DNA of 64,000 nucleotides, taken from NCBI RefSeq assembly GCF_003992675.1, contig NZ_RZMZ01000007.1:124001-188000 (forward strand), given 5' to 3'. The notes beneath the pieces were generated by a model. That model was not told the DNA's origin. It did no database searches and saw nothing but the letters and a program-made list of their open reading frames with translations. Origin of the DNA: Flagellimonas marinaquae. GTDB lineage: Bacteria > Bacteroidota > Bacteroidia > Flavobacteriales > Flavobacteriaceae. This document shows positions 33,423 to 41,778 of the stretch, in pieces; position 1 is the first letter of the stretch, and each line of letters begins with the position of its first letter. The translations under genes were made by a program, and so were the position numbers.

Positions 33423-34430
33423 ATGAAAGTAGCAGTCGTTGGAGCCACCGGAATGGTAGGCGAGGTTATGTTGAAAGTATTGGAAGAGCGCAGCTTCCCT
33501 ATTTCAGAATTATTGTTGGTTGCCTCGGAGCGTTCCGTGGGCAAAAAACTTACGTATAAGAACGAAGATTACACTGTAATCGGGTTGGCAGATGCTGTAG
33601 CCGCCCGTCCCGATATCGCCATTTTCTCGGCAGGGGGAGACACATCGCTCGAATGGGCGCCAAAATTTGCCGAAGTCGGAACTACCGTTATCGATAATTC
33701 TTCGGCTTGGCGTATGGACCCCACCAAAAAATTGGTAGTACCCGAAATCAATGCCAATACACTCACCGCCAATGACAAGATCATCGCCAATCCCAATTGT
33801 TCCACTATTCAGATGGTATTGGCCTTGGACCCATTGCACAAAAAATATCAAATGAAGCGCGTGGTGGTCTCCACCTATCAGTCCGTTTCAGGAACAGGAG
33901 TCAAAGCCGTGCAACAAATGGAAAACGAAGCCGCAGGCATCGAAGGGGAAATGGCTTACCCATACCCCATCAACCGCAACGCCCTGCCGCATTGCGATGT
34001 ATTCTTGGAAAACGGCTACACCAAAGAAGAGATGAAGCTCGCCCGAGAACCACAAAAAATATTGGACGACCGCACTTTTTCGGTTACCGCTACGGCAGTT
34101 CGCATCCCAACTGCTGGTGGACACTCCGAATCCGTAAACGTGGAGTTCCACAACGATTTTGACTTGGCGGAAGTCCGCCAGTTACTCAGCGAAACACCAG
34201 GAATCGTTGTGCAGGACAACCCAGCAACCAACACCTATCCCATGCCCGCTTTTGCCAACGGAAGGGACGAGGTCTTTGTGGGCCGCATCCGACGGGACGA
34301 GACCCAACCCAATACCTTGAATATGTGGATTGTTGCAGACAACTTGCGCAAAGGGGCCGCAACCAATGCGGTGCAGATTGCGGAGTATTTAGTGGAGCAT
34401 AATCTAGTGCCAAGAACTGTGGTGAATTAA
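33423..34430 (+). CDS. asd: Aspartate-semialdehyde dehydrogenase
   Basis: NADPH-dependent reduction of aspartyl phosphate in lysine/DAP, threonine and methionine synthesis. 335 residues. Nucleotide loop VVGATGMVGEVML, catalytic Cys in IANPNCSTIQMV (near 127), active-site Gln in TYQSVSGTG, and His in RIPTAGGHSESVNVEF. Own promoter; next gene is convergent. Confidence 0.95.
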   Translation: MKVAVVGATGMVGEVMLKVLEERSFPISELLLVASERSVGKKLTYKNEDYTVIGLADAVAARPDIAIFSAGGDTSLEWAPKFAEVGTTVIDNSSAWRMDPTKKLVVPEINANTLTANDKIIANPNCSTIQMVLALDPLHKKYQMKRVVVSTYQSVSGTGVKAVQQMENEAAGIEGEMAYPYPINRNALPHCDVFLENGYTKEEMKLAREPQKILDDRTFSVTATAVRIPTAGGHSESVNVEFHNDFDLAEVRQLLSETPGIVVQDNPATNTYPMPAFANGRDEVFVGRIRRDETQPNTLNMWIVADNLRKGAATNAVQIAEYLVEHNLVPRTVVN

Positions 34431-34464
34431 ATACAAAACTCTTGCGCCGCCTTTGCGCCAACTA

Positions 34465-34899
34465 TCAGTTACAAGACCCATCGCAAGGCTTGGCATTGTT
34501 ATAGTTTTTGGCATCGATCGTGTAGGTATAGGTTTCTCCTTCTCTTTGATAGGAATCAAAATCAAACAAACTATTACCAGCGGGCTCATTGGTGAACAAA
34601 TAGTGGGTTTCTAACCGTTCATTGTCAAAAATCAACTCTATGGAGTCTGCTTGAAAAATTCCGTGAATCTGTACTCCCATATCTGTGTCTCCATCCCTGA
34701 AAACTTCTCCCGGACCCGTTTTGGAAATAGCCTTCCGCTCACTTGAAAGACCATTTCTAAAAAACTTTATATCTACACGGTTATCCAAATCACTGTTTAT
34801 GACTAGATTAATTGTTTCCTCCATTTCTCTGGGCCAACAGGAGGAAAATAGAAAACAGAGAAACAACCTTGATAGTGTTTTGATAGTGTCCAATATCAC
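34465..34899 (-). CDS. Small lipoprotein, paralogue C of a three-gene family
   Basis: 144 residues, GTG start directly after the stop of paralogue B (TGA-GTG). Lipobox CFLFSSC, then WPREMEET. Shares with the two genes before it: DIKFFRNGLSSE, FQADSIELIFDNERLETHYLF, and a C-terminal Cys pair in YTIDAKNYNNAKPCDGSC. Closest to paralogue A. No family recognised. Last gene of the metalloprotease operon. Confidence 0.75.
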   Translation of the reverse strand: MILDTIKTLSRLFLCFLFSSCWPREMEETINLVINSDLDNRVDIKFFRNGLSSERKAISKTGPGEVFRDGDTDMGVQIHGIFQADSIELIFDNERLETHYLFTNEPAGNSLFDFDSYQREGETYTYTIDAKNYNNAKPCDGSCN

Positions 34900-35325
34900 T
34901 CAATAACAGATGTCTTGACAATCAAGTGAAGCGCTAAAGTTTTCCTCATCAATTACATATAAAAACTTCCCGTTGCCCAAGTTTTGGTAATCCAATTGAT
35001 TTAATAATGAAGATCCTTTGGGCTCAAACAAATTATGCCCTTGAAACCTTTTCTCATCAAAAACAATTAAAATTGAGTCTGCATCGAAAACATCAAATGG
35101 AGATGTGCTAGTTCCTAGTGTTTCTCCAAACCTTTTTATCTTATCTCCAATACCCTTTAAGTGCACTGTTGCCATGTTAACACTTGGAAGACCATTTCTA
35201 AAAAACCGTAAAACAATGGGAACATCAAGGCCGCTCTCAATTTGATACTCCGATACAGTGGATTGTTCAGGCGTACAGCCAAGAAAAGCAACACAAATTA
35301 TATTTCCCAGAATTAGCCTTTTCAT
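34900..35325 (-). CDS. Small lipoprotein, paralogue B of a three-gene family
   Basis: 141 residues. Signal MKRLILGNIICVAFLGC with lipobox, then TPEQSTV. Keeps the family landmarks VLRFFRNGLPS, DADSILIVFDEKRFQGHNLF and a C-terminal CQDIC pair, but is the most diverged of the three. Starts 11 nt after paralogue A. Exported beta-rich domain of unknown role. Confidence 0.75.
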   Translation of the reverse strand: MKRLILGNIICVAFLGCTPEQSTVSEYQIESGLDVPIVLRFFRNGLPSVNMATVHLKGIGDKIKRFGETLGTSTSPFDVFDADSILIVFDEKRFQGHNLFEPKGSSLLNQLDYQNLGNGKFLYVIDEENFSASLDCQDICY

Positions 35326-35336
35326 TTTATTCTCTG

Positions 35337-35768
35337 TTAATTACATGGCCCATCGCAAGGCGTAGCATTATTATAGTTTTTGGCATCGATAGTGTAGGTG
35401 CTTATGTTACCGTTATGTATGTATGAATCGTTAAAAAACAAACTGTGCCCTTTGGGCTCTGTTGTATATAAAAAATGTGTTTCAGTACGCTCATTATCAA
35501 AGGTCAATACAATGGAATCTGCCTGAAGAATTTGGTTAATGACTACAACAGTGGAGGTGTCTTGCCCTCTAAAAATTTCCCCTTTTCCAGTTTTAGAAAG
35601 AATTTCCGGCCCACTGGGAATACTATTTCTAAAAAAGCGCATTTGAACATCATTGTCGAGTCCGTTATTTACCACAATTATTCCTGTTTCTTCAAGATCT
35701 TTTGGCCAGCAAGAAATTATAACTACTGGTACCATTACATATAACATTATTTTCTTTAAGTCCATCAT
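35337..35768 (-). CDS. Small lipoprotein, paralogue A of a three-gene family
   Basis: 143 residues from ATG 35768 (ATG ATG; either may be used). The frame runs further upstream into the metalloprotease gene, which is not a sensible start. Lipobox VVIISC, then WPKDLEET. Landmarks MRFFRNSIPSG, LQADSIVLTFDNERTETHFLY, YTIDAKNYNNATPCDGPC. Begins 7 nt after the metalloprotease stop, so co-transcribed. Confidence 0.78.
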   Translation of the reverse strand: MMDLKKIMLYVMVPVVIISCWPKDLEETGIIVVNNGLDNDVQMRFFRNSIPSGPEILSKTGKGEIFRGQDTSTVVVINQILQADSIVLTFDNERTETHFLYTTEPKGHSLFFNDSYIHNGNISTYTIDAKNYNNATPCDGPCN

Positions 35769-35775
35769 TAGAGGT

Positions 35776-37644
35776 TTACCAATTATTAAACAATTCTCGA
35801 ATTTGTAATGCTCGGCCAGAAATGACAATATTTTTTTCCCTACATTCCTCCCATCTTGTCGATCCGATTAAGGATTTTTCCATATTCGGCCATGTCACTC
35901 CTGAAGCTCTATCCATTGGGAAAAGAATCCCATATTCTTCTCTTTGATTATAAGAATCATACATGTCATAAAATGTTGTAGTATAAAATTTAGACTTATA
36001 TCCATCTTCAATTTTTTGGTCTTGTAAGTTTTTGCCTTGGTATTTATAACTATTTGGTCCCAATCTCCTATACCGCATATTGGTAAGATAAATTTCCACC
36101 CCAGTGGCCCAACTTTCCATAAGTCTCCTCGCACTTGCCCCTTCTGGACCAGGATTGTTACTGCCAAAATTATACAAATAGCCTTGTTCGACTAAATTAT
36201 CCCAAGAAATTGGGTCTACCCGCCAATGGGCAGCATGGGCCAGTTCGTGTATGGTAGTGCCATATACGCGTTCAGAAGGGTCACCGTACTTTTTTATTTT
36301 TATATGAGGTATTACTCCAAAGGTACCATGACCTAATTGCATTTTTGTGGATGAGGGGCCTTGACTGGTCTCCACAGCTGCTATCTTGATTTGTGTTTTC
36401 CAAAACCCATTGGTAGGTGGCCTAGTCAATCCTCCTATATTATGATAGTAAAAATGCATAGCTGCTTGGAATATTTGTCCCCTATACTTCATTCTACCTC
36501 CATTTATCCTTAAATTCCAAGGTTGCTTGTACAATTTTGGGCCTTGGTCTTCTGCCTGTGTAAGTCCTGAGTTGTCTCGAATACTAAATTCAAAACGGTC
36601 CCATTTTATAACATATCTGACTTTTGCACGCACTTCCTTATGTTTAAAGTTTCCTTGCGCATCGGCAATGGCTCGATCCAAAGTCCATGTATCACGAATT
36701 AATATATTGGCACCATCTATGGGCACATAGCTTCCATTTCTGGTTTTGGTAACATTCTTGCAGGTTTTTGTTTCGGTGAGCTTTGGACAATTTGAATAAT
36801 CCCCATTGTAACAAGGTGAATAATCATAGGAATAAGAGGTGGTACATTCCTGTACAGTGTAACTAGACGTCCCCATATTATCATCAAAAATTTTCACATT
36901 CCCGCTAGGACGCCATTTAGCATTCAAATTGATTCCCAAAAAACAGGTTTCACAGCCTTTGTTATCCAAAGGAGGCTCAGGCAACAAACCCTTGTTGTTC
37001 GTGTCAGCGTAAGCCTGTTCTATAACATGGTTCATGAAATCGATTTCGTTGTCAACAAAACCCCGGCGTGTATGTTTGTTGGATGTTTTGATTTCGTTTA
37101 AGGTTTCATCTTTCTCGGGAAGATACATTTCTTGGAGTATTGTATGAGGTATGTTTCTTGGGTATTTACTGTCTATTGGTAAACTTGTATAGTATGATAG
37201 TCTCTCCCCTTCCCCTAAAGGATTTTCTTGATGATAACGTTCTCCATCTTCATATTCGAATGGGTAGTCAATGAACACTATGCTTCGGTGCTCCCGAAGT
37301 TTATTTTCCTGTTTATCCGATTGTGGGCTAAATCTCACGTATACGTAATTTGGCTGAATATTGGCTGTATCCCTACTTTTTCTTGATTTATCTTTTCCAA
37401 ATCCCTTTCCAATCTTAAAATTACCTTGTTCCAAACTATCCAACACCTTCTGATATGCTCTTCTAAACGTATGTATCTCATATGGGTTTTTTAATAATGT
37501 TGTTTTCTCAAGGTTTTCCGTTTTCCTACTATTTGAGTTTTGATTCTCAATGTTCTCTAAAAAATCATCTTTTTGGCATCCTATTAAAATTAAAATAATT
37601 AATGGAACCACTTTTCCCGCATTTCTGTAAAATAGTTTTCTCAT
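35776..37644 (-). CDS. Lipoprotein with gluzincin-type zinc metalloprotease domain
   Basis: 622 residues. Signal peptide with lipobox LILIGC then QKDD. About 300-350 resembles a carboxypeptidase-regulatory-like beta domain (PIDGANILIRDTW...DAQGNFKH). The catalytic domain holds TTIHELAHAAHW (HExxH near 465) and, about 45 residues later, RLMESWATGVE, whose Glu suits the third zinc ligand of gluzincins. Several Cys cluster about 235-300 (CETCFLG, QECTTSYSY, CYNGDYSNCPKL), probably disulphides outside the cell membrane. No named peptidase family recognised. First gene of a four-gene lipoprotein operon; visibly more AT-rich than its neighbours, so perhaps acquired. Confidence 0.7.
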   Translation of the reverse strand: MRKLFYRNAGKVVPLIILILIGCQKDDFLENIENQNSNSRKTENLEKTTLLKNPYEIHTFRRAYQKVLDSLEQGNFKIGKGFGKDKSRKSRDTANIQPNYVYVRFSPQSDKQENKLREHRSIVFIDYPFEYEDGERYHQENPLGEGERLSYYTSLPIDSKYPRNIPHTILQEMYLPEKDETLNEIKTSNKHTRRGFVDNEIDFMNHVIEQAYADTNNKGLLPEPPLDNKGCETCFLGINLNAKWRPSGNVKIFDDNMGTSSYTVQECTTSYSYDYSPCYNGDYSNCPKLTETKTCKNVTKTRNGSYVPIDGANILIRDTWTLDRAIADAQGNFKHKEVRAKVRYVIKWDRFEFSIRDNSGLTQAEDQGPKLYKQPWNLRINGGRMKYRGQIFQAAMHFYYHNIGGLTRPPTNGFWKTQIKIAAVETSQGPSSTKMQLGHGTFGVIPHIKIKKYGDPSERVYGTTIHELAHAAHWRVDPISWDNLVEQGYLYNFGSNNPGPEGASARRLMESWATGVEIYLTNMRYRRLGPNSYKYQGKNLQDQKIEDGYKSKFYTTTFYDMYDSYNQREEYGILFPMDRASGVTWPNMEKSLIGSTRWEECREKNIVISGRALQIRELFNNW

Positions 37645-37780
37645 TTAAAAAGATTTGGTGGTTGTACTGATTTTATTCTTGATCATACTTGCCTACAACT
37701 TTTTAAGAGAAAAACTATTTGTGAAGGAGTATGATTACAAAATCAATACTAGTTCAAAATATCCAACCTTAAGGGTGCCA

Positions 37781-37836
37781 ATTGACGAATGCCCCTTCCG
37801 ATCTGACGGATGGCACCTCTGATCTGACGGATGCTA
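37781..37836. promoter_or_regulatory. Three direct repeats with 20-21-bp period, possible regulator sites
   Basis: ATTGACGAATGCC (37781), ATCTGACGGATGGC (37801), ATCTGACGGATGCT (37822). The period equals two helical turns, so a dimer or oligomer would bind one face. They lie 137 bp upstream of the metalloprotease operon and 125 bp upstream of the peptidase gene on the other strand. The rest of the 317-bp gap holds no gene. Confidence 0.5.
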
Positions 37837-37961
37837 TTTTTCGACACACTCAAAAACTTATTTTTTACCTTCTTGAAGGTTAAAAAACGTTAAGGCGATA
37901 CACCCACTCTTCCACAAACACAATATTCATCGTATTTTTATCGGAATCAATCCTTGAAAAC

Positions 37962-40118
37962 ATGAAAAACATAAGTCTGTTGGCTGCTTTGGTTTTGTTT
38001 GCGGCCTGCCAGGAACAACCTAAAAAAAGAGAACCCATCACTGTGAACTATCCTACTACCAAAAAAGTTGACACCGTTGATAATTATTTTGGAACAGAGG
38101 TTCCCGACCCCTACCGCTGGTTGGAGGACGACCGTAGCGAGGAGACCGAAGCTTGGGTAAAAGAACAAAATTCCGTCACCTTCGGGTATTTGGAAAAAAT
38201 CCCTTTCCGCGAAGACCTTAAAAACCGACTGGAAAAACTCTGGAACTACGAAAAAGTAGGGTCCCCTTTCAAAGAAGGCGACTACACCTATTATTACAAA
38301 AACGACGGCCTACAAAACCAGTATGTGGTCTACCGTAAAAAGGATGGCGGCGAAGAAGAAGTATTTTTGGACCCCAACACCTTTTCCGAGGACGGCACCA
38401 CATCGTTGATGGGCCTAAGTTTTACCAAAGATGGCTCCAAAGCAGCCTACCTCATCTCCGAAGGGGGAAGCGACTGGCGCAAAGGCATTGTCATCAATGC
38501 CGAATCCAAAGAAATTGTAGAGGACACCTTGGTGGACATCAAATTCAGCGGTATTTCTTGGAAAGGAAATGATGGTTTCTTCTATTCGAGCTACGATAAG
38601 CCCGAAGGAAGCGAACTTTCCGCAAAAACGGACCAACATAAATTGTACTATCACAAATTGGGAACGCCCCAGTCCGAGGATAAAATCATTTTTGGCGGCA
38701 CACCAGAACAAAAGCACCGCTACGTAGGCGGTTCCGTTTCGGAAGACCAGAACTATTTGTTCATTTCCGCTTCGGTGTCCACATCGGGCAACAAATTGTT
38801 TATGATGGACCTCTCCCAAGAAAATCCTGAATTGGTCACCATTCTGGACGACACCGATTCCGATACCTATGTAATCGATAACGAAGGTTCCACCCTGTAC
38901 ATGGTCACCAACCGTGAAGCACCCAACAAAAAAGTTGTGGTCGTGGATGCGGCCAACCCTACTCCAGATAATTGGAAAGACCTGATTCCCGAAACAGAAA
39001 ACGTGCTTACCGCAGGTACTGGCGGCGGCTATTTCTTTACCGAATATATGGTCGATGCCATTTCCAAAGTGCTTCAATATGATTACGAGGGTAACTTGGT
39101 CCGCGAAGTGGAACTACCCGGTGTAGGAAGCGCTGGAGGCTTTGGCGGTAAAAAAGAGGACAAGGAATTTTATTTCTCCTTCACCAATTACAACACACCA
39201 GGTTCTTTGTACAAATACAACGTAGAAACCGGGGAATATGAGCAATACTGGAAGCCCCAAATTGACTTTAATCCCGATGATTACGAATCTAAGCAGGTAT
39301 TCTACAACTCCAAGGATGGCACCAAAGTGCCCATGATCATCACCTACAAAAAAGGAACCGAACTGAACGGCCAAAACCCGACCATTCTGTACGGATATGG
39401 CGGTTTCAATATCAGTTTGACACCCTCCTTTAGCATTGTCAATGCCGTTTGGATGGAGCAGGGCGGTATCTACGCCGTTCCCAACCTCAGAGGTGGTGGT
39501 GAATACGGTAAAAAATGGCATATTGCCGGAACCAAGCTTCAAAAACAGAATGTGTTTGATGACTTTATAGCCGCAGCAGAGTATTTGATCGAGAACAACT
39601 ACACTTCCAAGGAATACCTAGCCATCCGTGGAGGATCTAACGGAGGCTTGCTGGTGGGTGCCACCATGACCCAGCGACCCGATTTGATGCAGGTAGCATT
39701 GCCTGCCGTTGGTGTTATGGATATGCTCCGATACCACACCTTTACCGCTGGTGCGGGATGGGCCTACGATTACGGAACTTCAGAGGACAGCGAGGAAATG
39801 TTCAACTACATCAAAGGATATTCCCCTGTACACAATGTGAAGGAAGGCACGGCATATCCCGCCACTTTGGTCACCACAGGAGATCACGACGATCGCGTGG
39901 TTCCTGCACACAGCTTCAAGTTCGCTGCAGAACTACAGGAAAAACAAGCTGGAGATCAGCCTACCCTTATCCGCATCGAGACCAATGCCGGTCACGGAGC
40001 GGGAACCCCGGTGAGCAAAACCATCGAGCAATATGCCGATATTTTCGGGTTTACCTTTTTTAATATGGGGTACGATGAGCTTCCTAACCAGGCCGTGCTC
40101 AAAGAGTTTAAGGATTGA
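37962..40118 (+). CDS. Prolyl oligopeptidase family serine peptidase (S9A), lipoprotein
   Basis: 718 residues. Cleaves after proline in short peptides. Signal with lipobox LVLFAAC then QEQPKK, so probably anchored to a membrane facing the periplasm or outside. N-terminal [22 protein letters not shown] and a seven-blade propeller region precede the hydrolase domain: catalytic Ser in [11 protein letters not shown] (near 563), Asp in [14 protein letters not shown], His in NAGHGAG. Followed by a MITE-like repeat. Confidence 0.92.
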   Translation: MKNISLLAALVLFAACQEQPKKREPITVNYPTTKKVDTVDNYFGTEVPDPYRWLEDDRSEETEAWVKEQNSVTFGYLEKIPFREDLKNRLEKLWNYEKVGSPFKEGDYTYYYKNDGLQNQYVVYRKKDGGEEEVFLDPNTFSEDGTTSLMGLSFTKDGSKAAYLISEGGSDWRKGIVINAESKEIVEDTLVDIKFSGISWKGNDGFFYSSYDKPEGSELSAKTDQHKLYYHKLGTPQSEDKIIFGGTPEQKHRYVGGSVSEDQNYLFISASVSTSGNKLFMMDLSQENPELVTILDDTDSDTYVIDNEGSTLYMVTNREAPNKKVVVVDAANPTPDNWKDLIPETENVLTAGTGGGYFFTEYMVDAISKVLQYDYEGNLVREVELPGVGSAGGFGGKKEDKEFYFSFTNYNTPGSLYKYNVETGEYEQYWKPQIDFNPDDYESKQVFYNSKDGTKVPMIITYKKGTELNGQNPTILYGYGGFNISLTPSFSIVNAVWMEQGGIYAVPNLRGGGEYGKKWHIAGTKLQKQNVFDDFIAAAEYLIENNYTSKEYLAIRGGSNGGLLVGATMTQRPDLMQVALPAVGVMDMLRYHTFTAGAGWAYDYGTSEDSEEMFNYIKGYSPVHNVKEGTAYPATLVTTGDHDDRVVPAHSFKFAAELQEKQAGDQPTLIRIETNAGHGAGTPVSKTIEQYADIFGFTFFNMGYDELPNQAVLKEFKD

Positions 40119-40129
40119 TATATTATAGG

Positions 40130-40250
40130 GCTGTTCAGAAAGTAACTTAAAGTGTCATTCTGAATTTATTTCAGAATCTCATACATTAAAAACACAGTAA
40201 TGTGAGAACCTGAAACAAGTTCAGGTTGACAAACATTGTTTCTGAACAGC
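40130..40250. mobile_element. MITE-like element with 12-bp terminal inverted repeats around a REP-like double hairpin
   Basis: GCTGTTCAGAAA (40130-40141) and TTTCTGAACAGC (40239-40250) are perfect inverted ends. Inside, arms 40153-40181 and 40201-40230 form the same double-hairpin design as 21718-21790. Five T follow the right end, so the whole may also end transcription of the peptidase gene. Confidence 0.6.
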
Positions 40251-40263
40251 TTTTTACACGTTT

Positions 40264-41259
40264 ATGCTAAAAGTCCAAGTAGATTCTTTCGGATATCAAA
40301 ATCAAACCATTTTAAAGGATATCGCTTTTGAAGTGGCCCCAGGAGAGCATGTAGCCCTGATGGGCGAAAGCGGCTCTGGAAAAAGCACCTTGCTCAAAAT
40401 TATCTACGGCCTCCTTCATGTGGAAGAAGGCTCTGTTTTTTGGGGCGATACAGAAGCGCTCGGACCCAATTTTAATTTAGTTCCCGGCGAACCTTATATG
40501 AAATATCTGGCACAGGATTTTGATTTGATGCCGTTCATTTCCGTTGAGGAAAACATCGGTCAGTTTCTTTCCGTTTTTGAACGCGAGACCCATCAAGAGC
40601 GTATTGATGAGCTACTTGATTTGATTGAGATGAAGTCTTTTGCAAAAACAAAGGTCAAGTTTTTGAGTGGCGGACAACAGCAGCGTGTGGCCCTTGCCCG
40701 AGTGTTGGCGCAAGAACCGGAAATCCTCCTTTTGGACGAACCTTTTGGCCATATCGATAATTTTAAGCGGCTCTCACTCCGTAGAAATCTCTTTTTGTAC
40801 CTGAAAAAACAGGGCATTACTGTTCTCACTGCAAGTCATGACCCCAATGATGTACTGCCCTTTGCAGAACGCACCCTAATTATGGAACAAGGACAGATCA
40901 TTGCCAACGAGAACACACAAGAACTCTATCTAAACCCACCCAACTATTACACCGCATCCTTATTTGGACAGGTGAACAAGGTTCCCATGAAGTTATTAAA
41001 ATCCTATTCCGAGATCGATAGGGATGTCCTTGTTTATCCGCATGAATTCAAATTTTCCGATTCATCCGGTTTACAAGCGGAAGTGGTCCATTCTTTTTTT
41101 AAAGGAAGTCACTACCTCAATGAAAGCAGGGCCAAAGACGGCACCATTCTATTCTTCAATTCTGACAAAAAACAAGAAACCGGAGCAACCATTTTTCTTA
41201 ATGTATCTTTGAATACCATCAACAAAAGGCTCCACGTTGGACAAAAAACAGATACATAG
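40264..41259 (+). CDS. ABC transporter ATP-binding protein with C-terminal TOBE-like domain
   Basis: 331 residues. Walker A GESGSGKST, Q-loop LAQDFDLMPF, signature LSGGQQQRVALARVLA, Walker B ILLLDEPFGHID, switch His in TASHDP. The last 100 residues (KLLKSYSEIDRDVLVYPHEFKF...ATIFLNVSL) resemble a TOBE regulatory domain of import ATPases (FbpC/PotA-like). No permease or binding protein adjoins it, so the partner is unknown. Overlaps the ArfB-like gene by 23 nt. Confidence 0.85.
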   Translation: MLKVQVDSFGYQNQTILKDIAFEVAPGEHVALMGESGSGKSTLLKIIYGLLHVEEGSVFWGDTEALGPNFNLVPGEPYMKYLAQDFDLMPFISVEENIGQFLSVFERETHQERIDELLDLIEMKSFAKTKVKFLSGGQQQRVALARVLAQEPEILLLDEPFGHIDNFKRLSLRRNLFLYLKKQGITVLTASHDPNDVLPFAERTLIMEQGQIIANENTQELYLNPPNYYTASLFGQVNKVPMKLLKSYSEIDRDVLVYPHEFKFSDSSGLQAEVVHSFFKGSHYLNESRAKDGTILFFNSDKKQETGATIFLNVSLNTINKRLHVGQKTDT

Positions 41260-41644
41260 GGAACTTCAGTTTAAGGCCATGCGAAGCAGCGGAGCTGGAG
41301 GTCAGCATGTAAACAAGGTTTCTTCCAAGGTAGAGCTCACGTTCAACATTCCCGAGTCGGAAGGCCTTTCGGACAGGGAAAAAGAACGGTTACTCCTAAA
41401 ACTACAATCCCGGTTAACCAAGGATGGGGCTTTGATGCTGCAATGCGACGAAGCCCGCAGCCAGCACCGAAACAAGGACTTGGTGGTCAAGCGATTTTTT
41501 GACGTCCTGAAAAATGCCCTTGTGGTTCCCAAAAAACGTAAACCTACTCGCCCTACAAAATCTTCCCAAGAAAAACGGCTGAAAACCAAAAAACGAACCG
41601 CCGAGAAAAAAGCATCTCGCAAAAACCCTGACTTGGACCGATAG
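41237..41644 (+). CDS. arfB: ArfB/YaeJ-like peptidyl-tRNA hydrolase, ribosome-rescue factor
   Basis: Releases peptides from stalled ribosomes without a stop codon. 135 residues. GGQ loop RSSGAGGQHVNKVSSKVEL as in class I release factors, and a basic C-terminal tail (KKRKPTRPTKSSQEKRLKTKKRTAEKKASRK) that enters the empty mRNA channel. Start TTG 41237 inside the 3' end of the ABC gene. Confidence 0.88.
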   Translation: MDKKQIHRELQFKAMRSSGAGGQHVNKVSSKVELTFNIPESEGLSDREKERLLLKLQSRLTKDGALMLQCDEARSQHRNKDLVVKRFFDVLKNALVVPKKRKPTRPTKSSQEKRLKTKKRTAEKKASRKNPDLDR

Positions 41645-41778
41645 CTTTTGCTCAACCACCTCTCTACCAAAGGTATACCGAATTAAAAATGTTGTTTAAA
41701 CACAATTCAAAAGCATGGGATTTAATATACTCGGCTCAAATGCTTAATTTTCAGTCAAATTATAACTAATTCAAAAAA

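Noticed and set aside
34431..34464. GCGCC-rich repeat (TTGCGCC twice) as a terminator
   Set aside because: The inverted pairing needs a bulge and is weak; it resembles a direct repeat more than a hairpin, so not listed.
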